NCBI GenBank assembly: GCA_019321725.1
Contig: CM033115.1
Coordinates: 6,830,673 to 6,894,672 of the forward strand
Length of the DNA stretch: 64,000 nt
Source: Paulownia fortunei
Lineage: Eukaryota > Streptophyta > Magnoliopsida > Lamiales > Paulowniaceae
Direction: 5' to 3'
The notes beneath the pieces are model-generated. The model was not told where the DNA came from. It worked only from the letters and a program-made list of their open reading frames with translations, and searched no databases. Each line of letters starts with the position of its first letter. The stretch's first letter is position 1. Positions 34,801-47,133 of the stretch are shown here, piece by piece. Both the position numbers and the translations under genes were made by a program.

Positions 34801-37800
34801 TACTGCATCTATTAAACTCAGGTTTATTAGGCCATTGCCTTTTAAACTACAAAAATATGCTTTTTAATATGAAGCATACAGACTGACTTATTCATATTTT
34901 GTCATGCAGGAAAGCCAATTCTGGAAGCTTTACAAGGAGGATCGACCTTCTTGTTCCATGGTCATGAAAACTTCTACTGGACTACTGTATCTTCTTGCAT
35001 GTCTCTTAGAACCTTTTATGCCATCCTTCTCCCTTGAGGTAATTTTACACTAGAGAGCATAGCAATTTTCATGTAAAGGGCAACATGGTACTCATAGACA
35101 TCCTCATTGAATGTTATCAAAAATTTATTTCTAATGCTATGTAGGTACTTAAGCAGCTCAATTTGCCGCTTGAAACACAAGTTTCACTTTCTGATGAAAA
35201 AAGTGATGTTGAAAGGGCTAAAAGACCCTGGGAGATTTTACCTGCAGGTCATAAAATTGGAACCCCGGCACCATTGTTCCGAGAATTGGTGTCCTTCATG
35301 TGCCCCTGTCTATTGTTTGTGCGCTATGAAAGTAATAAACTTTTTATGTTGCTTGCCTGCTTATATTTTGCACCGAATAATATGCAGAAAGATGAAGAAG
35401 TAGAGTTATTCAGAGAGAAATTTGCTGGAAGTCAAGCTGATAGGCTTGTGAAGGCAGAAGCTGAAGCAAAAAAAATAGCTGAAAAACTTAAGGAAACAAA
35501 AGTCTCAGGTTATGCTCTTTTTTTTCATGCTTTAACTTGTTTTATGAACAACTGTTGTGATCGGTGGTCTTGATGCCTTTCCATCTTAGGCATGGAAATT
35601 GTTCTGCTCAAGGTTTTCTGCCCTAAATTTCTGTTTCTTTTGAACAATATCTGTTTTTTTCTGTTTCTTATTTTTTTCTTTTTCTTCTTGTTCTAGAGAA
35701 TGTATGCTTCCCTTATTATGGTCAACTTTACATTAGGAGACATGTGCTTTTGTATATCAATGATTTTTTTGAATGCCTGGTTGTGTCTCGGTTCAGCAGA
35801 TATGTTATTTGAACTCCCTCTCTCTCTCTCTCTCTGTATTTTTTTTCTCATACATTTAAAGTTTTATTGATTTGGTTCTGTTATGGGCCAATGTCAACAC
35901 TATTGATGTCTTATAGTGCATCTTGTGGTACGGGCATCTTACTAGGAGACATAATGCAAAAAGAGGTGAACGGAATATCAACAGAGACAAAAGACAATCG
36001 TCATTTGAAATAACTTCTTCTGCCTAAAGACTGATCCATATCCTATACGATCTTTTAATTGGCTAGAACCTTTGTGATATAAACATAGTAATTCTATGTA
36101 CTTAAGTTTGATGATAAGGTGAAAACTGGATGAATAATTATCTTTTTCTGCAGTTCATGATATATTACGTTGTCCGCCTACCAAGATTGAAGTCTCATTT
36201 ACTTACAGAATCCTTGTGGTCACATGTTTTGTTTGTTTGGTGGACTATATTTTCTTTTCCCTATTCATTGGATATGTTCACTTGTCCGTTGCTCCAACTC
36301 CTCTTCCTGGTGCTCAATCAAACTTGATATAATTCTAGCTAAATCAAATTGTAGTTTAGAGACCATTTAGGATTAATACCCAACCTTATATCCATTGAAG
36401 GCAACGCCTAAGATGAGAGGTTGGTTGGAATTTTATAAACTAACTCTGAAATGTAAGCTATCTTGAAAACATTTCTTCACATAAGTTTCATCTTATTGGG
36501 GTGAAGCTTCAACCATCGTAAATCTAGCAGTGAATGAACACCTTAAAATTTTTAAAGGATGTTCCTTCTTGGTTAAAGGCTCAAATAGGATGATTAAGTT
36601 TGGTGGGTTTGTAATTGTGGTAACATAAGATTTCTCTTATTCAATTTGGAATATGATACAATACGAATTATATACAACCAAAGTGTAAACAACCCTAATT
36701 ATAATCGCTATAAATCTATGATTACAATCACTCTCAGTGACACCCAAAAATAACTCCCTGTATTCACCTATTCATAAAGTCAAAGATTCCTAAATTAACA
36801 TATTTTTCAACACTTCTCCTCAAGCTGGTGAGTGTATATCATACATTCCCAGCTTGCCAATTACCGTTTGAAACACGACATTACTTAATCCTTTGGTGAG
36901 AACATCTCTAAGTTGCCCATTTGAGGAAACATATGGTGTGCAAATGGGACTGCTATCCAACTTCTCCTTGGCAGGGGGTGTTTATTCAGTATTACCAAAT
37001 AGAATAGAATTGAATTGAAATTTCAGTAAACCAAAAATTCGGTGTGCCAAAATATCATAACGAATACCTAATTGAATGATATTTCGGTTCGGTGTTTCAG
37101 TAATGATTTTTTTTTTTTTAAAAATATAGTTAAAAAATTAAAAATTAAAATTATATTTATACTTTTTGGTTTTATTTTTTATTTTGGTAAGTAAAAAAAT
37201 TAAAAATAGTTTAAAAATTGATAATAGATATAGAATATGTTCATAAAAAAATATAAAAATTATAATTTGATATTCGGTAAGGTTTGGTAAACTTAAACCA
37301 AAACCAAAATCGAACTGAATACCAAATTTTCATAAAAATTAAAACCGAATATTATCGGTTCGGTTTTAATATGTACTGAATTTTTGATTTTGGTTCGATT
37401 CGATCAGTTTACTAAACTATTAACACCCCTAATCCTAGATGAAATATCTGTTTATTCCAGATACTTTGTGCAGTCATGTTACATAGGATTATGTGCAATT
37501 CTAATAGCCAACTTATTATTACAGTAGAGCCTTATAGGTGCCTCCCATTTTATCTTTAAATCTTCAAGAATATCTTCAGCTGCAGTTGTTTTCATATTCC
37601 GAGAGCCATTAAACTAAACTCAACTTCAACACTTGATCTTGCACCAACATTCTATTTTTTACCCCTCCATGTAACCATCTTGTTTTTTACTCCTCTATGT
37701 AACCATTTTGTTTATTACTCCTCCATGTAACCAGGTTGCCACCAAAAATGTCCTATAGCCTAATGATAATTATGTATCAACAATTAAACTAACATAATCA

Positions 37801-40800
37801 ACATCAGTATAGGCTTCAAGTGTCAAACCTGTCCCTTTTTTAAACAATCCCTTTCCCAAGTATTCCTTTTAGATAGGGTAATATTCAATACACCACTTGA
37901 AGATGGATTTCCTTAGGATTGTGCATGAATTGACTGGCTGACAACATATGCAATATCAGGCTTTGTGTGGGACATATAAATTAATCGACCAACTAATCTT
38001 TGATAGCTTTGATCATAGATAACATCTTCAGTGTTTTCTCCAAGGTTTTGATTGGATTCAATTGGCGTGTCCACAGGTTTACAAGCTAACTTCCCAGTTT
38101 CTGTCAATAAGTTAAGAACATACTGTTGGGAAATGATTCCTGGCTTTGACTGAGACACGTTAATGCCTAGGAAGTACTTTAATTTATCAAGTTCTTTAAT
38201 TTCAAACTCTCTTGCCAAACATCTCTTCAAACTATCTATTTCTTTTTCATCATTTCCAGATATAATTATATCATCCACATAAACAAGCAATACAACCACT
38301 CCCTTTGAACTTGAGTGTTTTTGTTGAATAAAGTGTGATCACCTTGACTTTGCTTATATCTATTAGTGTTCATAACTTTTTGTAAATCTCTTGAACTATG
38401 CACGAGGAGATTGTTTTAATCCATACATGGCCTTCTTCAACTTACAAACTCTTTTACCTTCGAGATTCTTATCAAATGCAGAAGGGATTTCCATGTAAAT
38501 TTCCTCTTCAAGATCACCATGGAAAAATCATTATTAACATCAAATTGTTGCAAGTTCTAATAAGATTCACTGCTAAGGATACCAACACTGTTGTATTCAT
38601 TTTGGCTACCAGTGTAAATCTCTCCAAGTAATCCACCCATATGTCTGTATATATCCCTTGACTACAAGCTTCGTCTTATACCTTTCAATTGACCCATTTG
38701 CCTTATACTTCACCTTAAAAACCCATTTACAAACCCACTAGATTTTTCCTCTCGGTAACTCCATATGTTCTATTCTTTTCCAGTGCTTCAGCTCCATGCT
38801 CCATGCTCATAGCTTGTCTCCACCTCTCATTTCTTAATGCCTTGGATAAGGTTTTGGGAATGGTCACAACATTCAGTTAGGTGAGAAAAGTTCGATGAGA
38901 GGATGATGTCTATCATAGGTTAAGAAGGAGCAAGTGGATATAAAGGGCATTTGGTACATTCTTTGTGCCTTTTCTAAGAGCAATAGGAAGGTTAAGATTA
39001 TCATTCTCAATAGTAATAACAACATTATCATGGGAAAAATCAGTTGGAGAAATTACCTCATTACCAGGAGTTTGTTCTAACTTTTGGACTTGCATAGGAT
39101 CATATGCTTTCTTCCTTGAGTATACCTGCATTGGTCTAGTGGAATTATGAATATTGTTGCCAGACTTGGAGATTAGGCTCAAGCTCAAGCTCAGTTGAAG
39201 GGGTTGATTCAATCATAGGTTGGGTTGGGGAAGAACTAGGTTTGAAGGAGAAGGGATGGAAGGCAAATCAAGTGGAAAATGATCCAAGTCTTTATCTTCC
39301 ATGAGTAATGTCTCCCCCTAAGATAAAAACTAGAAAAATAACCCTCATTTTCAACAAAGATAACATCATCATCAACAAAGAGAATATTTTTTAGAGAGTA
39401 GATGATAATACTTGTAACCTTTCTATATGGAAGAATACCCAATGAAAATGCATTTAAGTGCCCGTGGGTCAAAGCTTTCCCCTATCTTGAGCTTGAATGC
39501 AAACAAAGAAACTGCAACCAAAGATTCTAGGGACAAGATTATTTGATTTAGGAAATTGAAGGAAAAAATGAGTCTTGAACCCCAAAACCTGAGAGGGTAA
39601 TTTGTTAATAAGATGGGTGACTGATAGTACGGCCTCCCTCAATATTATTTTGGAACATTCTTATGGAATAAGACGGGATAGGTAACAACAAGTAGGTGAC
39701 TATTGTTGAGGAATACTAGCTCAAGATGATTCACGGATTATTCCTTCGTTTTTGAAAAATAAAGAGAATTTGATTAAAATAATCTTTGGTAATGTCACAT
39801 TTGAATCGTTTTATTTCCACTCCACATGTAGTGTTGATTATCTTATCAAAATTTGGAAAAACATGGCTCACATTAAACTTTTGTTTAAGGAGAAAGATCC
39901 ATTACACTCGAGTCTAATCATCAATGAATGAAACAAAACATCTAGCCCCAGAAATATTAGGAACTATAGAAGGATTCCATATATCACTATGAATAAGAGT
40001 AAAAGGAACTGAAACTCTTTGATTGCTAATACAAAATGAAACACGATGATGTTTTGTAAGTTTAGAGATTTCACAATGAAAAATTTCTACACCCAATCCT
40101 TTGAACAACGTGGGAAACAAGAATTTAAGAGTAGTAAATAAAGGATGACCTATGTGTAGATGGTAAAGTCGGGTTTTGCCTTTATTTGAGAGAGTGCTTT
40201 CTTTGATAGAATTCTAGTCGTCTTCCTCGAACCCTAGTCTTGAAAAATACAATGAGAAGGGTGAAAAACAACACTGCAATTCAAGTCTTCCAAGTCTTTG
40301 GTAAGTCGGTATATGGAAATTAAATTCGTTGAAGGCTCAAGAACATAAAGGACATCAGTAAGGATAAGTGGGGTTTACATGTATTTCTCCTTAACCTGCC
40401 ATCGTGGTCAAAGAACCATCTGCCATATAGATCTTTTTGTTACTTGGACATGGTGTGTAGGAGATAAATTTGTTAGAAGAATTGGTCATGTGACCAATAG
40501 CTCCTGTGTCAGGAACCAAAAGAATTGGAATCCGAGATTTTCAAAGTATGAGAATAAAATACTTACTTGAGATTGCTAAGGAGGAGTAAGCATCAAGAGA
40601 TCCCGATAAATTTTTCAGCCTTCCAATATCTTCTTTCTTCCACTCCACCTGTTGCTGAGTCTCATTCTCATTGTTGGTGGATCACTGACCTTTTCGCTGC
40701 TGTCTACTGTTAAGCTTTGAGTTTTTATTGTTGTTTGCTGGTCCGCCATTCAACTTGTAACATATCTCCCTGATGTGATATTGTTTCTTACGGTAACTGC

Positions 40801-43800
40801 ATCATGTACTCCTATCAACAGACTGAATCTGCTCTATGTTCCATATTTGTATTCTTCCCCGTCTTGTCGACATGTGATGATTATTCTGGAGCTCTCTTGC
40901 GGGTGGATTCAGTATGGTTTTTACTTCGACCATTTGTGTAGCGGAAGTGTTCATGGTTTCAGAACTTTTTTTTGGGGCACCCAAAAACAGAACAGAAATC
41001 TGTAATGCAAATCTGGAAAAAATCTGCAATGAAGGCTAGAAATTGATGAAGCTCAAGGAGCCAAACCGGGCTTTGATACCATGTGGTAAAAGAAGATTTC
41101 TCTTATTCAATTTGGAATGATACAATAGAGATTATTTACAACCAGAGACAAGAAAGAAAAATGGAAACAAACCTAATTACAATCCCTATAAATCAGGAAT
41201 TACGATCACTCTCAATAACACCCTAAAATGACTCCCTATATTCACCTATTTATAAAGTCAAACATTTCTAAATTAACATATTTTTCCACAGAAATAAAGC
41301 CGGCCTTTGAACAAATCTTTGTTGCAGGAGAGGAGGAAAAATGCAAAAAGTCAGGACGCTTGTTTAGATCAGGAAGGAGAAGAGAATCTTAGTCTGTGAC
41401 TTACTGAGCAGTGTGTGGAGATAGTTGTAGAGAATTTTAAGTAGGCAGTGACCTCTTTTAGGGTGTCAATGGCAAAGGATCCTCCTTGGTGTCAGTTGGG
41501 AGTACCTATAAAGCAGCATTACAGTTCTCTGCCTTTTTCTCCCTGTGCCACATTCATTATCTGATGTTTCCTAATTAACAGTCCTATTAGAATAGTTTTG
41601 GAAGGAATTATTAGAAACAACTTTTACTCATTGTAAAGACAGAAAAAAGTGCTGTTAACCCCTAAAAGTTGATTCCCATCAAAACATGCTTTACTTAATC
41701 GTTCATCACAAAGATATGTAAAATCTTGATTACTAAAGGTAAATATATTCATGCACCAGGACTCGTATTTCCTCATAACACTTAACATTAAGCGAAAACC
41801 TATGAGCATTAGAACTATGTAGAAGCAACATTAAATTTTCCAACATTTATGCCTGTAATTTCTACTCATGCATACACACAACCATCATCTCTGTATAATT
41901 TTGAGCTTCAGCTCGTGTTCCCCAGGCTTTGTGAGAGAAGACAAGAAAAATATAGAATTTATATGAGACGTCAAGTATATTTGAAATTATTGTAAGCAAG
42001 CGAGAAATACCATCTTGCTTTTGGTTTCCTTTGGAATTTAATGGTCAAATTGATTCTGTTGAGTGAAAGTCAAACTTCCAGATGTATAAAAGGGGACCAG
42101 TTTTGCTCGCTCTCAACTGATGTTTGTTCTTTCTCCAGATGGGAATACAGCAAAGAGGGATCGGCCAAAAAATTTTGCTGAAGCAAAATCCAAGGTTTCG
42201 GCTCCTGCTGAAGCTGAAATTTCCATTAGCAGACTAGATATTCGTGTTGGTCTCATTACAAAGGCTCAGAAACATCCAGATGCTGATTCGTTGTATGTGG
42301 AAGAGATTGATGTTGGTGAACCACTGCCTCGCACTGTTGTTAGTGGCCTGGTCAATTATATCCCCCTTGAAGAAATGCAGGTTTCACCTTTCACTTTGAT
42401 AGATTAGTATGTGTGTTAGTATGTGATACAGACTACATAAAATGCTTTCAGAAGTTGCCTTCTAGTGGACTTACTATTGCAACAATGTTCTGTGTGTCAG
42501 AACCGGAAGGTATGTGTTCTTTGTAACCTGAAGCCAGCAACCATGAGGGGTATAAAGTCTCAAGCAATGATCCTTGCGGCTTCTAAAAGCGATCACACGA
42601 AGGTAAGAAACTATGTAATATGACCTCTATGGTTAGCTCTGCATATTTATTATATGAAGGCTTTATCTTTACGTGACACTTTTGTAGTTTATCGTTATTT
42701 CATCTTTTTTATGCTTATGAATTTTATTTATTTGTTATTAATTTTCTTCTTTGAAGTAATCTAATAATATTAATGATCCCCTCAAGAAAGGTTTGATTGT
42801 AGTTTTTCCATTTTAGGATTTCGTGGCCAGTTCATTATCTTCTTGAAATCTGTATGTCACCATTGCAATCCTTTTCTTTTTATCATTGTTCTCTTTTCCT
42901 CCATTCCGTATCATTGTCCTGGTTGAAATGGCTTTCAGACCACTTGCCTGTCCTTCCATTAACATCCGAATAATAATATTTGCCCTGTCCTCCCTTTCAT
43001 GATTCAGTTGTCGCCATCACCAGTCACCTCTCAATATATTTTCAAGCTCTCAAGCTCCCACCCATTTCAGAGCTGCCCTCGAGCTTTGATCACCATCACT
43101 ACTGGCCTCAATCTAGGAGTACCATCATTGAAGCCTCCATCTCCAACTACCTCTTGTACCACTGCTCCATGGTCAAACCACTAGCCTCAAGCCCCAATAC
43201 CAAGTTACAGAAAAGAATGCATAATTCTAGATTGTGTTTCTGTGCACATTTTTAGTTTTAATGTTTCTGGGATTTTGTTGCTCAAGCGTATGCCTATTTT
43301 TTTTTTTTTTAATGTTGTATGATAGATTTTGTTACTTTGTTATCAGTTTTTGAAAGTAATTTTGGAGAAGATGATACTTGTCAAAAATCATATATGGTTT
43401 TTAATTATATATGGAGGTTGACAATGAATTAGTGTGGTGTTTTAGTGGAAAATGTCTTGGTGGTAAGATTGTTTTGCTGGATAGTTTGCCTATTTTTGAT
43501 CTTGATGGTTTTGTATGCTCAGTTGCAAATATTGGTCTATTGTTGCCAATGTGGAATGGATATCTTGGAAATACAGCTCACATGTTGATACTTGATTTGA
43601 GGTGGAATTCATCTGCAAGACCTTGAAGTTTGCGATAGGCATGTCGGGTGGTTCCTGGGGATATAAAAAATAGACATGGGACTATGAGAGACAGGTGTGC
43701 TTTGGCTTAAGGAATAAAAGAGAACAAATTAAAAAAAAATAAAAAAATTGAAGCAAGTTCTCATTATAAAATTGGTCTATGAAAACATGCCATTCCCTTG

Positions 43801-44734
43801 TAGCCTGGTGGTTCTAAAATATGGGACACCTTTTAGATTAAAGTAAAGATGTGTTTTACTAATGCAAATTTTCTGTTTATTACCAAATTATTTTTTTTTA
43901 AAGTTTTCCCTTGTTCCGTTGAACAATCTAAGCTCTAGCTGATAATGTTAATATTTTGGTTGCTATCAAATACTATATACAAGAATTTATAAGAACCAAT
44001 TTAAATGGGAGAAGAAATTAATAAATTCCTTGATTGCTATCTAATAATTCATGCAAGAATTGATAAGAACCAATTTGAATGGGAGAAGAAATTCATAAAT
44101 TCCTTGAGGACTGAGGTTAAAAATATGAGATTAAAAATTTGTCCTCGAAGTGAATTTCTACAAACAATATCCAACAGTCAAGGACAGTTAGAGAAGAGAA
44201 CAAGGACGGTTCAACTGCAGCAAAACAGAATGCCTTCATTGATGGAAGTTAGTTCACTATTTATGCAGGATAGGTGCAACTAATCTATAACTAGTCCTAA
44301 CTGTATAAATGTTGTACACTTCATGGAAATTGCTATTGATTCCTATACACATCTTTTGCCTAGGTGATAAGTTGTGTTTCTTCCTTGCTATTCTTTTTAC
44401 CTTGATGACTTCTTTCTTTGAGTTGATATTTTGGGTCTGTATCAAGAATGAACTATATTTGTACATTACTAGAGAAAATTTCATGATATTACTTTGTTGC
44501 CAGGTTGAGTTGATTGAACCTCCTGAAGGAGCCGCCATTGGGGAAAGGGTGACATTCCCAGGGTTTGAAGGATTGCCAGATGATGTTCTAAATCCTAAGA
44601 AGAAGGTTTGGGAAACAGTTCAAGTGGATTTGCGTACTGATAAGGAGTTGGTGGCCTACTACAAAGAATTGCCATTTACAACATCAGCAGGTGTCTGCAA
44701 GGTCTCATCAATTGCTGAAGGGTCAATAAGGTAG
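25804..44734 (+). CDS. MetRS: Methionyl-tRNA synthetase, cytosolic, with C-terminal tRNA-binding OB domain (17 exons, 805 aa)
   Basis: Charges tRNA-Met with methionine in the cytosol (class I synthetase). Coding exons: 25804-25924, 26345-26489, 29363-29516, 29633-29788, 30042-30272, 30427-30570, 32085-32175, 32302-32408, 32548-32662, 34474-34592, 34692-34757, 34910-35038, 35145-35288, 35388-35508, 42139-42380, 42501-42602, 44504-44734. All junctions are GT..AG and keep frame (2418 bases). HIGH motif is PHLGNIIG (HLGN, residues 34-37). Zinc-knuckle cysteines fall at 143, 146, 159, 164, 174, 177, 191 and 194. The KMSKS loop is KFSKSKG (349-353). The anticodon-binding helical domain ([20 protein letters not shown]) follows, then a Lys/Glu linker encoded by exon 14. 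From about residue 642 comes an EMAP-II/Trbp111-type domain ([27 protein letters not shown]), ending EGSIR. There is no transit peptide, and length fits plant cytosolic MetRS. The upstream in-frame codon at 25780 is GTG, so 25804 is the first ATG. Confidence 0.97.
26490..29362 (+). other. MetRS intron 2 (2.9 kb)
   Basis: Holds the hAT-type element at 27917-29155. The part before it (26490-27908) is AT-rich; around 27280-27620 it carries TE-like sequence (TTTAGGGATGGAAAAGTC, ATTTAGGGACGAAAGTGAT) that I could not classify. Confidence 0.75.
27917..29155. mobile_element. Non-autonomous hAT-type element (1239 bp) in MetRS intron 2
   Basis: Flanked by an exact 8-bp direct repeat GTCATTGG (27909-27916 and 29156-29163), the target duplication length of hAT elements. 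Ends form an imperfect inverted repeat: left AAGACCCGACCACGG, right (reverse complement) TAGACCTGACCACAGG. GC-rich ends with CCGGTT and CCACGG motifs surround an AT-rich core without coding capacity. The core holds a direct duplication of about 0.3 kb (about 28140-28460 and 28615-28915; shared TATGAAAAATGATTTAAT and AGAATTGAGAGTTGAAAAAT). Confidence 0.85.
36616..36812 (-). repeat. Copia 3' LTR
   Basis: Shares with the other LTR the landmarks AGATTTCTCTTATTCAATTT, ACTCCCT followed by ATTCACCTATT, and TTAACATATTTTTC (plus-strand reading). Confidence 0.85.
36820..40760 (-). pseudogene. Copia gag-pol polyprotein, decayed
   Basis: In element order on the minus strand: gag remnant with Gln/Asn-rich residues near 40600-40760; GAG-pre-integrase and integrase start at 39914-40120 ([38 protein letters not shown]); reverse transcriptase remnants at 38360-38640 ([18 protein letters not shown]); RT core at 37913-38299 with YVDDIIISG (catalytic Asp-Asp codons at 38270-38275) and [13 protein letters not shown]; RNase H remnants at 37440-37900 ([12 protein letters not shown]); and the pol C-terminus at 36840-36960 ([20 protein letters not shown]). 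Multiple stops and frame changes make it dead. Confidence 0.85.
36972..37431. mobile_element. MITE (hAT-like) nested in the copia element
   Basis: Splits the copia pol between the RNase H region and the C-terminus. Ends are GGGGGTGTTTATTCAGTATT on the left and, as reverse complement, AGGGGTGTTAATAGTTTAGT on the right. The interior has CGGTTCGGT and poly-T typical of common plant hAT MITEs. The flanking sequences (CTCCTTGG, ATCCTAGA) are at best a decayed 8-bp target duplication. Confidence 0.65.
41082..41290 (-). repeat. Copia 5' LTR with adjacent primer-binding site (41071-41081)
   Basis: The plus strand reads CTTTGATACCA immediately to the left, the complement of the tRNA-Met-type primer-binding site. 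Confidence 0.85.
42603..44503 (+). other. MetRS intron 16 (1.9 kb)
   Basis: Contains a GC-richer block at 42960-43240 whose open frames (CCTCCC, CATCACC repeats) I do not support as a gene, and the 74-bp tandem duplication listed next. Confidence 0.75.
43960..44107. repeat. 74-bp tandem duplication inside MetRS intron 16
   Basis: Two adjacent copies, 43960-44033 and 44034-44107, each starting TTGCTATC and ending AATTCCTTGA, with about nine differences. Confidence 0.9.
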
Positions 44735-46454
44735 AACCCTCTGAAAACATTTCAAATATCTGACATTTTGTCAGATTGATATGTTGATATTTAAAGCAAA
44801 AAGGATGTGAAGGCCCAAAAGGAACATTTCGTGTGTCTGATTAATGAGAATAGAGTATTGTAATTTTCCTTGCATACAAGCTGTATATTTTTTAAGTATC
44901 CGTACTGTAAAGTGTAAATTCCTTTGAATTCATTATATGCTAAACTTTTTCGTCGATGGTATGAAGCTTCATGCAACCTTTGGAATTGCTAGATGAAAAG
45001 TTTTGTTGCTTTTGTAAGATCTTTGTGAATTATAGTTGCTCTAGATTTTGTTTTTCTAATTTTTCTGAATGAGTATTTTCATGCTTCGATATGATGTGTG
45101 CCACAGGCACACATATAATAAAGCAAACTATCAATGGTGAAGTACAAGTTTTACTAGCTAGGCTTAAAGGCTAATAAAGCAACACAGAAATGGGATTTGA
45201 TATTGAGCCAAAGTCTTTATATTGAATAGAGTGTCGCCCCAAAATCCGCACACGATATGGCCACGCCATGCCACTACACAGCGGGAAAAATCAAATCAAT
45301 TAACAAACCCTAAGTGGAAGCATTAAATTTTAAATTAGCCTTTCGCAGGTACAAATCATCTAAAATTCCACGAACAAAATATTCGAGTAAATAGAAAATA
45401 TCATCAACGAGTTGCATAATAAAATCCTCCAAATCCTAAAAAAAATTAATGAAACAAATAACTATAAGTCTCTAGAGATTATGAAATTAAACTCTTAAAG
45501 CTCAAATAAAATCCTTTAACTAATTTTCCTTGGCTCTAAAGTAGACTAACCATCTGAAAGAAAAATATTAGCAAGTGGTGATTCAAAAAAATATTAACAA
45601 AGAGTGGACTGTATACTCAATAAGTAATTCTCAATACTCTTGTACTGGATCAAATATAAGTTTCAAAGATAATACAATAATACATTCAATAAAATGATAT
45701 TAGTGAACAAATCAATTTTCATGGAGACAAGTAATCAATAATCAAATTTAAAAATAAAAATAATTTTGGTTCGTTAGCTCATGTACAAACAATATGATCA
45801 CTATTATAGCCTATGGCATGGGATTCGGCTAATGGATATCCATGGTCCAAGACAAAAGTCCTAGCTATAATCTTGTTGGTGGCCACAATAAATATATTCA
45901 GAACTAATTTCTAACGCCAACAAAATTCCCCAAAGGGGCCCAGAATAAACGCAGGCTAATCTGAGAGCTAAACAAAAATAATATTTATCTCCATGTAATT
46001 ATACAATCAAATTTCAAAACTTCAATCTCTCTTGTGCAATCACAAAGAATTTCACCGATATGCTTGATCCAAGTTATTTAAAATTGTTCAATGTCTTTCA
46101 AAAAATAAAAGTAATTTCTTTTCTATTGTTTTAAAAATAAAAAAATATTCGAGACAAGGAGCAAGCTTTGTCAAATCATTAACGATATCATATTATATAA
46201 TAACGGCAGCAAAAATAAAGGTAGAAAAGTATCAAGAACTACTTACCTCAAATTCCAAAATTTACAATATCTCGGGATCCTAATGCACTATCTAAGCCTT
46301 CTGAGATGAATCTAAATTATGAAATAGATTGCAAAACATAATTAAAATATACGACTAAAATACTAAAATGAAGCTGGAAGTTTTCCTATCTATGAAACTA
46401 CATTTTCCATCTTTTTTTTTAACATGTTAAATCTCAATCCAATCAAATATTAAT
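44735..46454. other. Downstream region of MetRS, no gene seen
   Basis: Begins with the MetRS 3' UTR. From about 45100 the sequence changes character (TGTGCCACAGGCACACA, then GTCGCCCCAAAATCCGCACA) and looks like an old LTR or other repeat, but I could not find paired ends. Confidence 0.45.
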
Positions 46455-46459
46455 ATTAT

Positions 46460-47128
46460 TGTTGGGAATTGATTTACTAAGTGTAACCCAGAAGCTAATT
46501 GGTACAATTTAATATTCTTGATTAATATAATTAGCTTGCTTAACACAATACTAGACAAAGGCAAGGATTATGTCCCAAGTAGTCATGCAAGTGGGCCAAC
46601 TAAATAGTCTTAGCTCTGTTAGCTTGGGTTTATGGGTCGAATATGGGCAATTTTTATTCATATTTGACCTATTAATCTGTTTGATTCTCTCACTTGGGGT
46701 CCACTATAAAGTCCAAATCCATCATGGAATTAAGCTTGGTTTAGGATTTTGCATCCCACTTGGGTGGTGTAACTCATAATTTGATCCAATTCAAGAGCCC
46801 ATAATAATTTGTGAAAAGAAGAAAATAACCCTCCATTATAAATAAGAAGAACGAAGCCCTAGCTGATTCAAATTTCAGTTGCTCCATCCACATTCTATCT
46901 CTCACTCGACTTATTGAGACTGGTGGATTCATGGTGACGGCGGAGGCAGGCTGAGAAGCAACAGTACTAAGGGATTATTGGATGGAAATCTTGGTTGGAC
47001 AAACTGACATAAGAAGTTATGGATAACTCCTCTTCTTCTTTGATTTATTCCATATTTTTTAATTCTTGAACAAATAAATATGGTTCTCTTATCTTGATGT
47101 GCTTACCCATAAAAGTTTTTATCTTGCA
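46460..47128 (+). mobile_element. Solo LTR (669 bp) with exact 5-bp target duplication
   Basis: Starts TGTTGGGAATTGATTTAC, ends TTTTATCTTGCA, and is flanked by ATTAT on both sides (46455-46459 and 47129-47133). Inside, CCATTATAAATAAGAAGAAC looks like the TATA region of an LTR promoter. The TGTTGGGA start and short length suggest a copia-type LTR; the family is inference. Confidence 0.75.
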
Positions 47129-47133
47129 ATTAT

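Larger units (their letters stand above)
36616..41290 (-). mobile_element. Ty1/copia LTR retrotransposon, antisense in MetRS intron 14, decayed
   Basis: LTRs of about 200 bases lie at 36616-36812 (3' LTR in element sense) and 41082-41290 (5' LTR). Both begin TGT on the minus strand (TGTTGAAAAATATG and TGTGGAAAAATATG) and end CCACA. Next to the 5' LTR on the minus strand is TGGTATCAAAGCC, matching the initiator tRNA-Met primer-binding site common in plant copia elements (TGGTATCAGAGC). Next to the 3' LTR is a purine tract (CTTGAGGAGAAG). Flanking 5-mers are GTAAT and GAAAT, a target duplication with one mismatch. The LTRs differ at many positions, so the insertion is old. Confidence 0.88.
35509..42138 (+). 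other. MetRS intron 14 (6.6 kb), enlarged by a retrotransposon
   Basis: Separates the exon for the Lys/Glu linker from the first exon of the OB-fold domain. About 4.7 kb is the copia element 36616-41290; the remainder is ordinary AT-rich intron with a CT microsatellite near 35812-35836. Confidence 0.9.

Noticed and set aside
35163..35573. A 136-residue frame reading through MetRS exons 13 and 14
   Set aside because: The middle (after FREL) is the 99-base intron 13, which has GT..AG ends and is absent from the family; only the exon parts are coding.
42960..43260. GC-richer open frames in MetRS intron 16
   Set aside because: No homology recognised, no splice signals linking them to MetRS, and frames overlap in two registers.
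45100..46330. Possible LTR downstream of MetRS
   Set aside because: Sequence character is repeat-like, but ends and target duplication were not found.
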